A stretch of DNA of 44,865 nt from Candidatus Uhrbacteria bacterium. GTDB taxonomy: Bacteria; Patescibacteriota; Patescibacteriia; JACPHY01. A program made the translations under genes and the position numbers. Below, piece after piece: positions 9,130 to 19,176 of this stretch. Position 1 is the stretch's first letter, and every line of letters begins with the position of its first letter. Below the pieces are notes generated by a model. That model did not search any database, was not told the origin of the DNA, and saw only the letters and a program-made list of their open reading frames with translations. Location of the stretch: contig JACPHY010000016.1 of assembly GCA_016188355.1 (NCBI GenBank), forward strand, positions 130,345 through 175,209, in the 5' to 3' direction.

Positions 9130-10366
9130 AGGTGGCTGCTGCGGTCCCGGCCGCATGTCCTGTGGCCCAGGAGGCCTGGAGATTGAATCCGCCGGTGAAT
9201 CCATCAATGTTGAGGATTTCGCCCGCGAAGAAGAGGCCGGGGCAGGTGCGGGATTCCATGGTTTTCGGATCCACCTCGGCGGTATCGACGCCTCCTGCGG
9301 TCACGAACTCGTCGCCGGCACCACGTCCGATGACGTGGAATGGGATGGCGTGCATCCATTGTGCGCATGCGGCGATCGTTGCTTTGGTGGCATGTGCGGC
9401 GCGCAGGTCACCGTCCAGATGGGTTTCCGTGCAAAGGGTGCCCGCCAGTGCCTTCGGGAGAAAGAACCCCAGCACGGTGCGCATGCTCTTCCGGCCGTTC
9501 TCGTGACATCGGGTGGCGAGACGTTGTTCGAGTGCGGGAAGTGGCTCCTCGGGAAAACAATTCATGGTCATGCGGAGCGGATGGGTCGCGTCGATGGATG
9601 CAAAGGCCACGAGTCCAGAGAGTGCGAAGATCGCAGGACCGCTCACGCCGTGGTGTGTGAAGAGCACGGGTCCGTCGTACATGGCATCGGGATGTTCGGG
9701 TGCCGTGCATCGCACCCAGGGCAACGAACAGCCGGCGAGTTGTTTTGGCCATGGTTCCTGGGTGGTGAACGAGCTCAGGCTTGGTGCGAGCGGCGTCACC
9801 GTGTGTCCGAGTGATTCTGCGAATGCGTACCCATCACCCGTGGATCCGGTGTGGCGATACGCTTGACCGCCGGTCGTGAGGATCACGCGATCGGCAATGA
9901 TCACCCCTCCTTGCTTATCCGTGAGGAGGAACTCCGCAGCAGGTCGCGCGATGTGCACCACCGAGCACCCGAGCAGCACGCGGATGCGCGATTCGGGCGC
10001 ACGAAAGAGATGATCAAAGACCGCGACGACATCCTGTCCGTGATTGGATTGTGGGAACACGCGGCAATCTGCTTCCGTTTTGAGGGGCACGCCATGCGCC
10101 TCGAACCACATCATGACTGCCTCCGGGGGAAATCGATGCATTGCTGATACGAGAAATTTCCCACCGCGTGGATAGCGGGAGAGGACGAGGCGAAGGTCAT
10201 GGACGCCGGTCGTGACATTGCAGCGTCCGCCGCCCGAGATGGCTACCTTTTTCCCGAGGACGGTATTGCGCTCGATGAGGGTGACCTCGGCGGTGGGATT
10301 GGTTTCCTGGATGGCGGCGGCTGCCATGAGTCCTGCCGCGCCGCCGCCCACAATGGCGATATGCAT
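9128..10366 (-). CDS. BaiN/HI0933-like NAD(P)/FAD-dependent oxidoreductase
   Basis: MHIAIVGGGAAGLMAA...LGKKVAISGGGRCNVTT...FAGEILNIDGFTGGFNLQASWATG. Confidence 0.92.
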   Translation of the reverse strand: MHIAIVGGGAAGLMAAAAIQETNPTAEVTLIERNTVLGKKVAISGGGRCNVTTGVHDLRLVLSRYPRGGKFLVSAMHRFPPEAVMMWFEAHGVPLKTEADCRVFPQSNHGQDVVAVFDHLFRAPESRIRVLLGCSVVHIARPAAEFLLTDKQGGVIIADRVILTTGGQAYRHTGSTGDGYAFAESLGHTVTPLAPSLSSFTTQEPWPKQLAGCSLPWVRCTAPEHPDAMYDGPVLFTHHGVSGPAIFALSGLVAFASIDATHPLRMTMNCFPEEPLPALEQRLATRCHENGRKSMRTVLGFFLPKALAGTLCTETHLDGDLRAAHATKATIAACAQWMHAIPFHVIGRGAGDEFVTAGGVDTAEVDPKTMESRTCPGLFFAGEILNIDGFTGGFNLQASWATGHAAGTAAAT

Positions 10367-10629
10367 GTGGTGGTATGGAGAGACCCCCGCCCAAGAGTGG
10401 GGGGAGTCTCCGTGTCCGTGCCGCGAATGTACCACGTGTGGTGATTTTTTGGCAATGCTTCGCCGTGGGCGTACGGAAGGAATTCGACCGTCTCCTCGCA
10501 TACAACGCCGTGTTCGAAGTTTTTGACGGCGTATCGCTACTGTAGCGCCGCGAGGATCGCGGCATGGGAAATTGCGTGGAGATGCGTCATTATAGATTGT
10601 GGTACGCTGCTCCGCAGTATCTTGTTCCT

Positions 10630-11040
10630 ATGATCATCAATTACTGGGCAGTGCTCGTGTGCGCGGTGGTCGCCATGGTGGTGGGCGGTATTTGGTTCGG
10701 ACCGATCTTCGGAAAGAAGTGGATGGAAATTGTGGGCGTCAAACCGGAGGATCTCGAGAAGCGCAAGGAGATGCAGAAGAACGCAGGACCGTTGTACGCC
10801 ATTCAGTTTGCCTTGGTCCTGTTTCAGGCATACGTATTGGCGCACTACATTGTGGAATGGAAGGATGTATCCGGACTTGAGAATGCTATGTGGATTTGGG
10901 GCGCATTCGTGATGCCCACTGTTGCGGGAAGCGCCATGTGGAACAATGATTCGCGGAAAATTGCGTGGGCGCGATTCCTGATTCAGGCCGGGTATCAGTT
11001 GGTGCTCTTCATCATGTTCGGACTCATTTTGGGTGCGTGA
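10630..11040 (+). CDS. DUF1761 family membrane protein
   Basis: INYWAVLVCAVVAMVVGGIWFGPIFGKKW with four TM segments. Confidence 0.78.
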   Translation: MIINYWAVLVCAVVAMVVGGIWFGPIFGKKWMEIVGVKPEDLEKRKEMQKNAGPLYAIQFALVLFQAYVLAHYIVEWKDVSGLENAMWIWGAFVMPTVAGSAMWNNDSRKIAWARFLIQAGYQLVLFIMFGLILGA

Positions 11041-11061
11041 CGATAACGAGGAGACGGAAGA

Positions 11062-11100
11062 CCCCCCGAGGAGATCGTATCTCCTCGGGGGGGTTCGTTT
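11062..11100. terminator. Hairpin terminator between convergent genes
   Basis: CCCCCCGAGGAGAT-cgt-ATCTCCTCGGGGGG. Confidence 0.75.
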
Positions 11101-11677
11101 AGATGCCCGCAATCCACGCGGTTGCCTGCTGCATGGCTTCGCGACCGCGGGCGTCGCGTAGCACGTTCTGGTATTGATCTGCTTCCACCATCCTGACTCC
11201 GGTAATGGTGGGCCACCGCGGTGGCCTCCATCCTTCCGCGTGGCGCGCGAAGATGGTCGAGATGCTCTGCCTGGCGCAGACGGTGCTCAGGTTGCCGGCG
11301 AAGTCACCGCGGAGGGATGTGGCCAACCGTTCTCGCTCCTCCTGGTGCTCGGGAAGATTCGGTACACCGTAGAGCTCGAACTGACAGCAGAGACACACGA
11401 CGGCGAAGCGGCGGATGCGTTTCATCTCAGGGATGGCGAGTTCGAGTTGCCACCGCGTGGTGGTGTCGTGCTCTGCCCAGAGGAGGAATGCGCATTCCGG
11501 AATGGCTGGTGAACGCGCGAGCACGATGCGCTCGCCCGGCCTGGATACGGGGATGATCTCGGGCCGGTGCTCCGAAGGGAGGAGCTGGATCCACTCCTCG
11601 ATCGGCGCTGTTGCGAGTTGTTCGCGGAGCGCACGCAGTTCGGCGGTGAGCTCGAGATATCGTGTGGCGATGTCCAT
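11099..11677 (-). CDS. Hypothetical protein (192 aa)
   Basis: In-frame ATG at 11677 preceded by GAGGAGGG; the longer 400-aa ORF only runs antisense to dus. Confidence 0.6.
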   Translation of the reverse strand: MDIATRYLELTAELRALREQLATAPIEEWIQLLPSEHRPEIIPVSRPGERIVLARSPAIPECAFLLWAEHDTTTRWQLELAIPEMKRIRRFAVVCLCCQFELYGVPNLPEHQEERERLATSLRGDFAGNLSTVCARQSISTIFARHAEGWRPPRWPTITGVRMVEADQYQNVLRDARGREAMQQATAWIAGI

Positions 11678-11747
11678 CGCGCCCTCCTCTTTTTTCTGGG
11701 AGTAGGATTGCAACGAGCCGAAAAGAGAGTAGCATGAATTTGCCTCT

Positions 11748-12743
11748 ATGTCCAGGAGCTCCTCATTTTGGCAAAAGTTGCCACGCCCGATCCTCGCCCT
11801 CGCACCGATGGCCGATGTCACGGATGCGGCGTTTCGTCGCGTCATTGTGCGATATGGGAAGCCGGACGTGCTGTGGACGGAATTCTGTTCGGCGGATGGA
11901 CTCTGGCATACGCGCGAGCGGCAGCGATTACCGGATGTGGAGAATCCGCTCATGCAGGATCTCCAGTTCGATCCGAGCGAGCGGCCGATTGTTGCGCAGT
12001 TTTTTACGGCGGATCCGGAAAAAATGGAGTACGCGGCTGCGCTCGCGCGCGAGTTAGGATTTGATGGAGTGGACATCAATATGGGATGTCCGGATCGTTC
12101 TGTTGAGAAACAGGGAGCGGGTGCGGCGCTCATCCAGCAGCCGGCGCGCGCAGGGGAACTCATTCGTGCAGCAAAACGGGGAGCGGGGGATTTGCCGGTA
12201 TCAGTGAAGACGCGCATCGGATACCACGCAAACACGCTGGCCGATTGGTTGCCGGTGCTCCTCCGCGAGCATCCTGCGGCGGTGATTGTGCATGCGCGCA
12301 CGCGTCAGGAGATGTCATTGGTTCCGGCGCGTTGGGAGCATGTTGCGGAGGCGGTGCGATTGCGTGACGAGATTGCACCGGAAACGATCATTTTAGGAAA
12401 TGGCGACGCGCAAAATCTCGCGGATGCGCAGGTGCGGGTGGCTGCATCCGGAGCCGATGGCGCAATGCTCGGTCGTGCAATTTTTGGCAATCCCTGGTGT
12501 TTCCATCCGCAGGTGCGTATCGAGGAGGTGCCATTATCAGAACGGTTCCGAGTGATGCTCGAGCATGCGCGTCTGTTCGAACAGCTGCTCCCACGGAAGC
12601 GCTTTGCGATCATGAAGAAACATTTCAAGGCGTACGCCGCGAATTTTCACGGAGCAACGGAGTTGCGCGCAAAGCTCATGGAAACGCAATGTGCGGATGA
12701 GGTGGCGAACGTCCTTCGCGCCGCGGGATATCTGGCCTCATGA
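11748..12743 (+). CDS. dusB: tRNA-dihydrouridine synthase (DusB-like)
   Basis: LALAPMADVTDAAFR, VDINMGCPDRSVEKQGAGAAL, PVSVKTRIGY, VHARTR. Confidence 0.9.
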   Translation: MSRSSSFWQKLPRPILALAPMADVTDAAFRRVIVRYGKPDVLWTEFCSADGLWHTRERQRLPDVENPLMQDLQFDPSERPIVAQFFTADPEKMEYAAALARELGFDGVDINMGCPDRSVEKQGAGAALIQQPARAGELIRAAKRGAGDLPVSVKTRIGYHANTLADWLPVLLREHPAAVIVHARTRQEMSLVPARWEHVAEAVRLRDEIAPETIILGNGDAQNLADAQVRVAASGADGAMLGRAIFGNPWCFHPQVRIEEVPLSERFRVMLEHARLFEQLLPRKRFAIMKKHFKAYAANFHGATELRAKLMETQCADEVANVLRAAGYLAS

Positions 12744-12778
12744 ATTTGGTTGCACGACACGAACTGACCTGCGAATCT

Positions 12779-12820
12779 CGCTTGTCGCTTGTCGCTTGTC
12801 GCTTGTCGCTTGTCGCTTGT
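12779..12820 (+). repeat. 7-bp tandem repeat (CGCTTGT x6)
   Basis: Six uninterrupted CGCTTGT units. Confidence 0.95.
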
Positions 12821-12829
12821 TGCCCCCTG

Positions 12830-12854
12830 TCTCCTATTCGTACGAATAAGCGAT
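12830..12854 (+). repeat. Dispersed intergenic motif copy 2
   Basis: TCTCcTATTCGTACGAATAAGCGAT. Confidence 0.8.
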
Positions 12855-12909
12855 AGAAAAAGCACGTTTCTGATTTTGTGGATGTGCTTTCGGGGGCGGG
12901 GTGCGTGGC

Positions 12910-12947
12910 GCGGTAAGACGATGATTTGGCGGTAAGACGATGATTTG
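12910..12947 (+). repeat. 19-bp tandem duplication GCGGTAAGACGATGATTTG x2
   Basis: Two adjacent identical copies upstream of the M23 peptidase gene. Confidence 0.9.
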
Positions 12948-12977
12948 TTGGTAAGGAATTTTGAGTTCCTTCGTCTC

Positions 12978-14012
12978 ATGAGAAGATGGCGTGGTGCATC
13001 CTCTATGAGCAGGAAATTGTTTGTTGGACTACTGGCAGTACTTATGTGGATCGCTCCGCAGGCGCATGCCGCGGATGCTTTTCGTGTCATTCGTTTTCCG
13101 GTAGATGGCGTTGCGTCGTTTGTGGACTCCTTCAATGACGGCAGCGCTCCCGGTCGCGTGCATCACGGAATCGATATTATGGCGTCGAAGATGACGCCGG
13201 TGGTCGCGGCAGTCGATGGGCGTGTGCGCTGGTATACCGCTTCCGAGCAGTCGTATGGTTGGATGGTAGTGTTGGAGGATGATGCGGGGTACGCGTACCA
13301 TTACATCCATCTCAACAATGATACGCCGGGCACGGACGATGGCCGTGGAGGAAGACGTACGGCGATTGCACCGGAGATTCGGCCGGGAGCGTCGGTTACG
13401 CAAGGACAGGTGATCGGATGGGTGGGGGATTCGGGCAATGCGGAATCCACGCTCCCGCATTTGCACTTTGAGATACATGTACCGAGCGGTAGTGCGATGA
13501 ATCCGTATCGCAGCTTGCTCGCCGCGGAGCGTCAGGGACTCTTTCGGATCGCGGATGTCCAATCTGCGGTGACATCAATTGATGTGGACAAGCAACTCTC
13601 GTCGACATCGGGTGGAGCGGTGTTCTGTGTGGCGGGATCACTCATTCGTTCGACGACCAATGCGGCGATGTATTACTGCGGCGCCGACGGAAAACGATAC
13701 GTATTCCCGAATCAAAAGGTCTACGCATCGTGGTATACGAATTTTGCTGCGGTACAGAAAATGACGGATTTGGAAATGGCCATGATTCCCATGGGCGGGA
13801 ATGTGACCTATAAGCCCGGCATGCGACTCGTGAAGATCGCTACCGATCCTAAAGTCTACGCGGTAGATCGTGGGGGCACATTGCGGTGGGTCACGTCATC
13901 CGCGGTTGCCGCGAAACTCTACGGTGCGCAGTGGGCGAAGCGCGTCGAGGACATTCCGGACACTTTTTTCGTGAACTACCGAGTCGGAGAATCGGTCACC
14001 GCGGCGGGCTAG
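12978..14012 (+). CDS. Secreted M23 family metallopeptidase with C-terminal repeat domain
   Basis: Signal peptide; HHGIDIMASKMTPVVAAVDGRV ... LPHLHFEIH (M23 motifs); C-terminal KRYVFPNQKVYASWY..TYKPGMRLVKIATDPKVYAV. Confidence 0.88.
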   Translation: MRRWRGASSMSRKLFVGLLAVLMWIAPQAHAADAFRVIRFPVDGVASFVDSFNDGSAPGRVHHGIDIMASKMTPVVAAVDGRVRWYTASEQSYGWMVVLEDDAGYAYHYIHLNNDTPGTDDGRGGRRTAIAPEIRPGASVTQGQVIGWVGDSGNAESTLPHLHFEIHVPSGSAMNPYRSLLAAERQGLFRIADVQSAVTSIDVDKQLSSTSGGAVFCVAGSLIRSTTNAAMYYCGADGKRYVFPNQKVYASWYTNFAAVQKMTDLEMAMIPMGGNVTYKPGMRLVKIATDPKVYAVDRGGTLRWVTSSAVAAKLYGAQWAKRVEDIPDTFFVNYRVGESVTAAG

Positions 14013-14056
14013 GTGCGCTGTCGTGGCGATGGAGGACTGGTGGGCTTGATTTCTTC

Positions 14057-14097
14057 GACACATCCCGGTACGCTCAACAGCGTGTCCGGGATGTGTC
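14057..14097. terminator. Long hairpin downstream of the M23 gene
   Basis: GACACATCCCGG ... CCGGGATGTGTC stem. Confidence 0.5.
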
Positions 14098-14108
14098 TTG
14101 GCATTCCT

Positions 14109-15563
14109 ATGGAGCACGGCAACGTCATTCTTCGATTTCAGGAAGTATGTTTCGCGCACGATGATGACCACCCCATCCTGGATGAGGCGGATTTTTCCGT
14201 TCGCGAGAATGCGAAAATCACCCTCATGGGGCAGAACGGTGCGGGCAAGAGCACGATTTTCCAGCTACTGACGGGGGCGCTGCAGCCAAAGCGGGGGCAG
14301 ATACATATCCAGGCGGGGGCATCCATTGCACTGGGGCAGCAGGTCATGCCGCGAGAGCGCATGGGGGACACCGTGCGGGAATTTTTTGCACGCGTCTTCG
14401 GCGATGAGGTTCCGTATAATCTCGACAAGCGGATTGCGGACGTCCTCGCCACGGTGAATCTCGAGGCGCCACTCGAAAAGAAGATCGAAGAATTCTCCGG
14501 TGGTCAGCAGGCGCGCCTCCTCCTTGCGTACGCGCTCATCCAAAATCCGGATATTCTCCTGCTCGATGAGCCGACGAATAATTTGGATGCAGATGGCATT
14601 GCGCATCTCACGGCATTCCTCATCATGTATCCCAAAACCGCGCTCGTGATTTCGCACGATGCGGATTTTTTGAATTCGTTCACGGAGGGCGTGCTGCATC
14701 TCGATGTGTACACGCACAAGGTGGAGCAGTACGTGGGAAACTACTCCGATGTCGTCGAAGAGATCGCGGCGCGCGTGGAACGAGATCGTGCGAAGAATGC
14801 GCAGCTGCTCAAAGATATTCAGGACCGAAAAGACAAGATCAATTTTTTTGCGAACAAGGGCGGAAAGATGCGTAAGCTCGCGAGCAAGCTGCGAGATCAG
14901 GTTGAAGAAGCGGAGGAGGACATGGTGGACGTGCGGCGGGAGGATCGGACGATTCGGGATTTTGTGATTCCCGTACAGGAAGATACCAACGTCCTCGCAC
15001 GGATCACTGCGGTGCGCGTGATCGAGCACCATGCACCGCGCGCCGTTCCCGTAGATATCACCATTCGGAAGCGGACGCGGCTCCTCGTGACCGGTCCGAA
15101 TGGCATCGGGAAGAGCACGCTCCTCCGTACGCTCGCGGGCGGAAAGGACCCGGGCGTGGTGATCACGGAGGGAGTGCGTGTGGGATATTATCGACAAGAT
15201 TTTTCCGGACTGAATTTCGAGGAATCTGCGTATCAATCGCTCGCCTCCCTCATGCCGCGTTCCGATGATCAGGAATTACGGTCGACGGCTGCTGTGTTTC
15301 TCCTGAAATCGAACGTGCTCCAAAACCCCATCCACTCGCTCTCCGAGGGTCAGAAGGGACTGCTCTGTTTCGCGCGATTCGTGCTGCAGCGTCCTGGGCT
15401 CCTCATTCTGGATGAACCCACGAACCATATTAATTTCCGTCACCTCCCGGTGATCGCGCGAGCGCTCGAGCATTTCGCGGGCGGCATTATCATGGTGAGC
15501 CACGCTCCAGATTTCGTCCGGCAGATCACGTTCGAGCAGACGTTGGATCTCGGAAGATTGTGA
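14109..15563 (+). CDS. ABC-F type ATP-binding protein
   Basis: MGQNGAGKST, FSGGQQARLLLAYAL, LLLDEPTNNLD, TGPNGIGKSTLLR, LSEGQKGLLCFARF, LILDEPTNHINF. Confidence 0.92.
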   Translation: MEHGNVILRFQEVCFAHDDDHPILDEADFSVRENAKITLMGQNGAGKSTIFQLLTGALQPKRGQIHIQAGASIALGQQVMPRERMGDTVREFFARVFGDEVPYNLDKRIADVLATVNLEAPLEKKIEEFSGGQQARLLLAYALIQNPDILLLDEPTNNLDADGIAHLTAFLIMYPKTALVISHDADFLNSFTEGVLHLDVYTHKVEQYVGNYSDVVEEIAARVERDRAKNAQLLKDIQDRKDKINFFANKGGKMRKLASKLRDQVEEAEEDMVDVRREDRTIRDFVIPVQEDTNVLARITAVRVIEHHAPRAVPVDITIRKRTRLLVTGPNGIGKSTLLRTLAGGKDPGVVITEGVRVGYYRQDFSGLNFEESAYQSLASLMPRSDDQELRSTAAVFLLKSNVLQNPIHSLSEGQKGLLCFARFVLQRPGLLILDEPTNHINFRHLPVIARALEHFAGGIIMVSHAPDFVRQITFEQTLDLGRL

Positions 15564-15639
15564 CGGAGGCGCAGAGTCGATGTGGACACGACGTCCATGG
15601 TACTCTGGGGTAGTCTGATGTGGCCTCTTTTTTGTGCGT

Positions 15640-15879
15640 ATGGATAAAGCAACATTGATTGCGAACATGCGACGGGTGTTGGCGATGCCAGGCGTTTGCC
15701 CGCCGGCGCAGCAAGCGGAGGTGCTTGCACAGCTCGAAGCGATGACCGAGGAGCAGGTCGCGGGACTCATGGCAGCCGTCAAGAAGTTGTCTAAGTGGGA
15801 GCTCCTGAAGGCGATGCGTTCTGGAGATACCGCATCCATGCAGCAGTTGATTCAAAAGCAACTCGGCGATACGCCGTGA
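15640..15879 (+). CDS. Small hypothetical protein
   Basis: 79-aa [21 protein letters not shown]...; its stop overlaps the next start (TGATG). Confidence 0.6.
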   Translation: MDKATLIANMRRVLAMPGVCPPAQQAEVLAQLEAMTEEQVAGLMAAVKKLSKWELLKAMRSGDTASMQQLIQKQLGDTP

Positions 15880-16511
15880 TGATTCCTATGCGACATCCAT
15901 GGACTCGGTGGATCGTATGCATGAGTGCGGTTATGGTATTGGCGGGTGCGGGTTGTACGACCAATGCGCCCGATCGTGTCCCTGCTCCCAACCCAGTTTC
16001 TGCTCCTCCTATGTCCACCACATCGAATCCGAAGGTCACCATGACGACGAATCTCGGCGTGATCGAGCTCGAACTTTTTGCCGTGGATGCGCCGAAGACG
16101 GTGGAGAATTTTGTGACGCTCGCGCAGAAGGGATACTACAATGGCACGATGTTCCATCGCGTCATTCCGGATTTCATGATTCAGGGAGGGGACCCACTCA
16201 CGAAGGAACGTCCCAAGGATATTCGTGTGCATGGGACGGGTGGTCCTGGGTATACGTTCGCTGACGAGATCAACGCGCATCCGTTGGTTCGCGGGTCGCT
16301 TGCCATGGCGAATGCGGGTCCGAATACGAATGGGAGTCAGTTCTTCATCGTGACCGCCGAGTCCACGCCATGGCTCAATGGGAAACATACGAATTTCGGC
16401 AGAGTAATTTCCGGAATGGAGGTGGTGGATCGTATTGCGCAGATGAAGACCAATGCGGAGAACCATCCGCTGCAAGACGTCATCATTGAAACTCTTTCCG
16501 CTCCAGAATAG
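15879..16511 (+). CDS. Lipoprotein peptidyl-prolyl cis-trans isomerase (cyclophilin type)
   Basis: Lipobox [56 protein letters not shown]. Confidence 0.93.
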   Translation: MIPMRHPWTRWIVCMSAVMVLAGAGCTTNAPDRVPAPNPVSAPPMSTTSNPKVTMTTNLGVIELELFAVDAPKTVENFVTLAQKGYYNGTMFHRVIPDFMIQGGDPLTKERPKDIRVHGTGGPGYTFADEINAHPLVRGSLAMANAGPNTNGSQFFIVTAESTPWLNGKHTNFGRVISGMEVVDRIAQMKTNAENHPLQDVIIETLSAPE

Positions 16512-16518
16512 GTATTGG

Positions 16519-17499
16519 ATGTATATGTTGCGATTATCAGCATCGCGGGTCATTGGCGCACTCGTTCTGCTCATCGCGCTTTTGGGAGGAGGGGCATGGT
16601 GGTACATCCGTGGTCGCGTGTCGGAAGTTCCCCCGTCGTTGCCGCGGGTGACGAATTACGAGGAATGCGTGGCAGCAGGGTATCCGGTACTCGAATCGTA
16701 TCCGTTGCAATGTCGGACTCCAGATGGACGTACGTTCACGCAGAATATTGGAGATGCGACTGATCTCCGCGATCGGATTCAGGTGGATGTGCCACAGCCG
16801 AATGCAAGCGTGCAGAGTCCGCTCCGGGTGAGCGGCCGTGCGCGCGGACCGTGGTATTTTGAAGCGGATTTTCCGGTGCGTATCGAAGATCGTGCCGGTG
16901 CGGTGCTGGCGAGTGGTGCGGCGCAGGCACAAGGAGAATGGATGACGGAAGCATTTGTGCCATTCCAGGTCGCACTCACGTTTGTGGTGACGCAGTCGAC
17001 TCCCGCGGTGCTCGTCCTGGAGCGGAGCAATCCATCGGGATTGCCCGAGCATGCGGCGGCGCTGCGGATACCGATCACCCTGGAGCCGGGCACGGGAGCG
17101 AACCGTACGGTGCAGCTCTCCTTCTATCGTCCCAGTCAAGATCGCGATGCGCAGGGAAATCTTGCGTGCAGCCGTCAGGGGTTGTCTACGGTACAGCGGA
17201 CGATTCCGCGGACGATTACTCCGATTCAGGATGCGGTGCGATTGCTCCTGCGTGGGGAGCTCACCGCAGCGGAGCGCGCGCAGGGATTGACGACCGAGTT
17301 TCCCCTGCCTGGCGTAGCGCTGGAAGCGGCATCGCTGCGGGATGGCGTCCTCACCCTCACCTTCCGCGACCCCGAACGTCGAACGAGCGGCGGCTCGTGT
17401 CGAGCGGGAGTGCTGTGGTTTCAAATCGAGGCAACCGCAAAGCAATTCCCTGAGGTGCGTGAAGTGCGCTATCAGCCGGAGGATCTCTTCCAGCCGTGA
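16519..17499 (+). CDS. Gmad2/GerMN domain-containing membrane-anchored protein
   Basis: N-terminal TM; IQVDVPQPNASVQSPLRVSGRARGPWYFEADFPVRI (Gmad2-like); PIQDAVRLLLRGELTAAERAQGLTTEFP (GerMN-like). Confidence 0.78.
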   Translation: MYMLRLSASRVIGALVLLIALLGGGAWWYIRGRVSEVPPSLPRVTNYEECVAAGYPVLESYPLQCRTPDGRTFTQNIGDATDLRDRIQVDVPQPNASVQSPLRVSGRARGPWYFEADFPVRIEDRAGAVLASGAAQAQGEWMTEAFVPFQVALTFVVTQSTPAVLVLERSNPSGLPEHAAALRIPITLEPGTGANRTVQLSFYRPSQDRDAQGNLACSRQGLSTVQRTIPRTITPIQDAVRLLLRGELTAAERAQGLTTEFPLPGVALEAASLRDGVLTLTFRDPERRTSGGSCRAGVLWFQIEATAKQFPEVREVRYQPEDLFQP

Positions 17500-17573
17500 G
17501 TGATGCGTATTGGGAGAGAGGGACGCTCGGGGGAGTGCCGATGGCGCGTATTGGTGGTATCCTGTGCGCACCT

Positions 17574-19055
17574 ATGACACGTCGTACGATGACCATGATT
17601 GGTGGGGGGAGCGGGGTATTGCTCGTGTTGCTCGGCGGCGCGGCGTGGTGGGTGTTCCGTGGCGCGGCGCCCGCGTTTTTGCCGCCTCCCGCCAATATCG
17701 CGGCAATCATTCGTCGTACGCCGACGAATGCAACGGGCATGCCGCTCACGCTGCCGCCCGGATTTTCTATTGGCATTTTTGCATCGGAACTCGGCAAACC
17801 ACGGGTGCTGCATATGGGCCCTCGTGGGGAGCTGCTCGTGAGCGTGCCGGAGGATGGTCATGTGCTCGCCCTGCGCGATCGTGACGGGGACGGTGCTGCC
17901 GAGGAGCGTGCCGTGGTGGTCACGGGTCTACGAAAGCCGCACGGCATCGTGACGTGGGAGCAGGACGGTCGGTGGAAGCTCTTCGTGGCAGCAGAGGACC
18001 GCGTGCTTGCATTCGATTACGATCCAGATGCGCGACGCGCGGCCAATCCGACCACGCTCACGGAGCTTCCGGTGGGTGGTCAGCATGTGACCCGATCGTT
18101 ATCGCTGCAGTGGAACCCGCGCGTGGATACACCGCCGCGCCTCCTGGTGAGCGTGGGGTCTTCTTGTAATATCTGCCAGGAAACCGACGCACGGCGGGCG
18201 GCGATCCTCTCCATGAATCTCGACGGGAGCGATGTGCGACCGTTTGCGACGGGGTTGCGGAACAGCGTCTTCATGGCGCATGCTCCCTGGACGCGTGGTG
18301 GCCCGGTTTGGGCGACGGAGATGGGCCAAGATTTTTTGGGCGACGCTCTCCCACCGGATGAAATTAATCTCGTGGAAGAGGGCAGAGACTACGGTTGGCC
18401 CTATTGCTACGGGAAAAATGTTCGGAACGCCTTTGATGCACGCCGAAGTGTGGCGTGCGACACAAAGACCCCAAGCCACATCGACTTGCCCGCGCATGTG
18501 GCGCCGCTTGGCCTTGCGTTTATCCCGGAGATCGGATGGCCAAAGGGATGGGGGAATGATCTCCTGGTTGCGTACCACGGATCATGGAATCGGTCCTCGC
18601 CCACGGGGTACGAAATTGTGCGCGTGCGACTTGCGGAATACGGAGCGCGGGTCGTCGGCATTGAGGATTTCATTTCCGGGTGGCGTGTATCGGATCAGCG
18701 CGCACTCGGGCGACCAGTCGATCTCCTTGCGCAGCCGAACGGCACGCTGTACATCTCGGACGACCATGCGGGAGTGATCTATCGGGTGACGTATGATCCG
18801 AGCGTATGGGTGGATGATGGGCAGGAGGGGAAGCCGCCGGATCGCAGTGCTGGGGGATGCGTGATTACCGGGTGTAGTGGTCAGGTGTGTGCGGATCGTG
18901 AGGTGATGACGACCTGTGAATACCGTCCCGAATACGCATGCTATGCGAACGAGCGGTGCGAGCGACAGGAGAATGGCTCGTGTGGTTGGGTAGCGACCGA
19001 GGCGTTGCGCTCCTGCCTGGATCGGACGCGGCGTCCTTCCTTCCCGGGCACATGA
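17574..19055 (+). CDS. PQQ-dependent sugar dehydrogenase-like protein with C-terminal cysteine-cluster domain
   Basis: LPPGFSIGIFASELGKPRVLHMGPRGELLVSVPEDGHVLAL...; C-terminus GCVITGCSGQVCADREVMTTCEYRPEYACYANERCERQENGSCGW. Confidence 0.85.
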   Translation: MTRRTMTMIGGGSGVLLVLLGGAAWWVFRGAAPAFLPPPANIAAIIRRTPTNATGMPLTLPPGFSIGIFASELGKPRVLHMGPRGELLVSVPEDGHVLALRDRDGDGAAEERAVVVTGLRKPHGIVTWEQDGRWKLFVAAEDRVLAFDYDPDARRAANPTTLTELPVGGQHVTRSLSLQWNPRVDTPPRLLVSVGSSCNICQETDARRAAILSMNLDGSDVRPFATGLRNSVFMAHAPWTRGGPVWATEMGQDFLGDALPPDEINLVEEGRDYGWPYCYGKNVRNAFDARRSVACDTKTPSHIDLPAHVAPLGLAFIPEIGWPKGWGNDLLVAYHGSWNRSSPTGYEIVRVRLAEYGARVVGIEDFISGWRVSDQRALGRPVDLLAQPNGTLYISDDHAGVIYRVTYDPSVWVDDGQEGKPPDRSAGGCVITGCSGQVCADREVMTTCEYRPEYACYANERCERQENGSCGWVATEALRSCLDRTRRPSFPGT

Positions 19056-19176
19056 CCTCGGGAGGGGTCACCATGCAGAATCTCGTGGACGATCTGCGGT
19101 CACGCGGTGTCCTGCATTCCTCGCGGTGCATTGCAGCATTTCGTGCGATGGATCGTGCGGATTTTTTCCGGAGGAT
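19052..19176 (+). pseudogene. N-terminal remnant of protein-L-isoaspartate O-methyltransferase (pcm)
   Basis: MTSGGVTMQNLVDDLRSRGVLHSSRCIAAFRAMDRADFF resembles the PCMT N-terminus (LVDxLRxxGVLxxxRxIxAFRAVDRxDF); the rest of the gene is absent. Confidence 0.6.

Noticed and set aside
12779-12947. Possible CRISPR array
   Set aside because: Units are 7 bp and 19 bp with no spacers; simple tandem repeats only.
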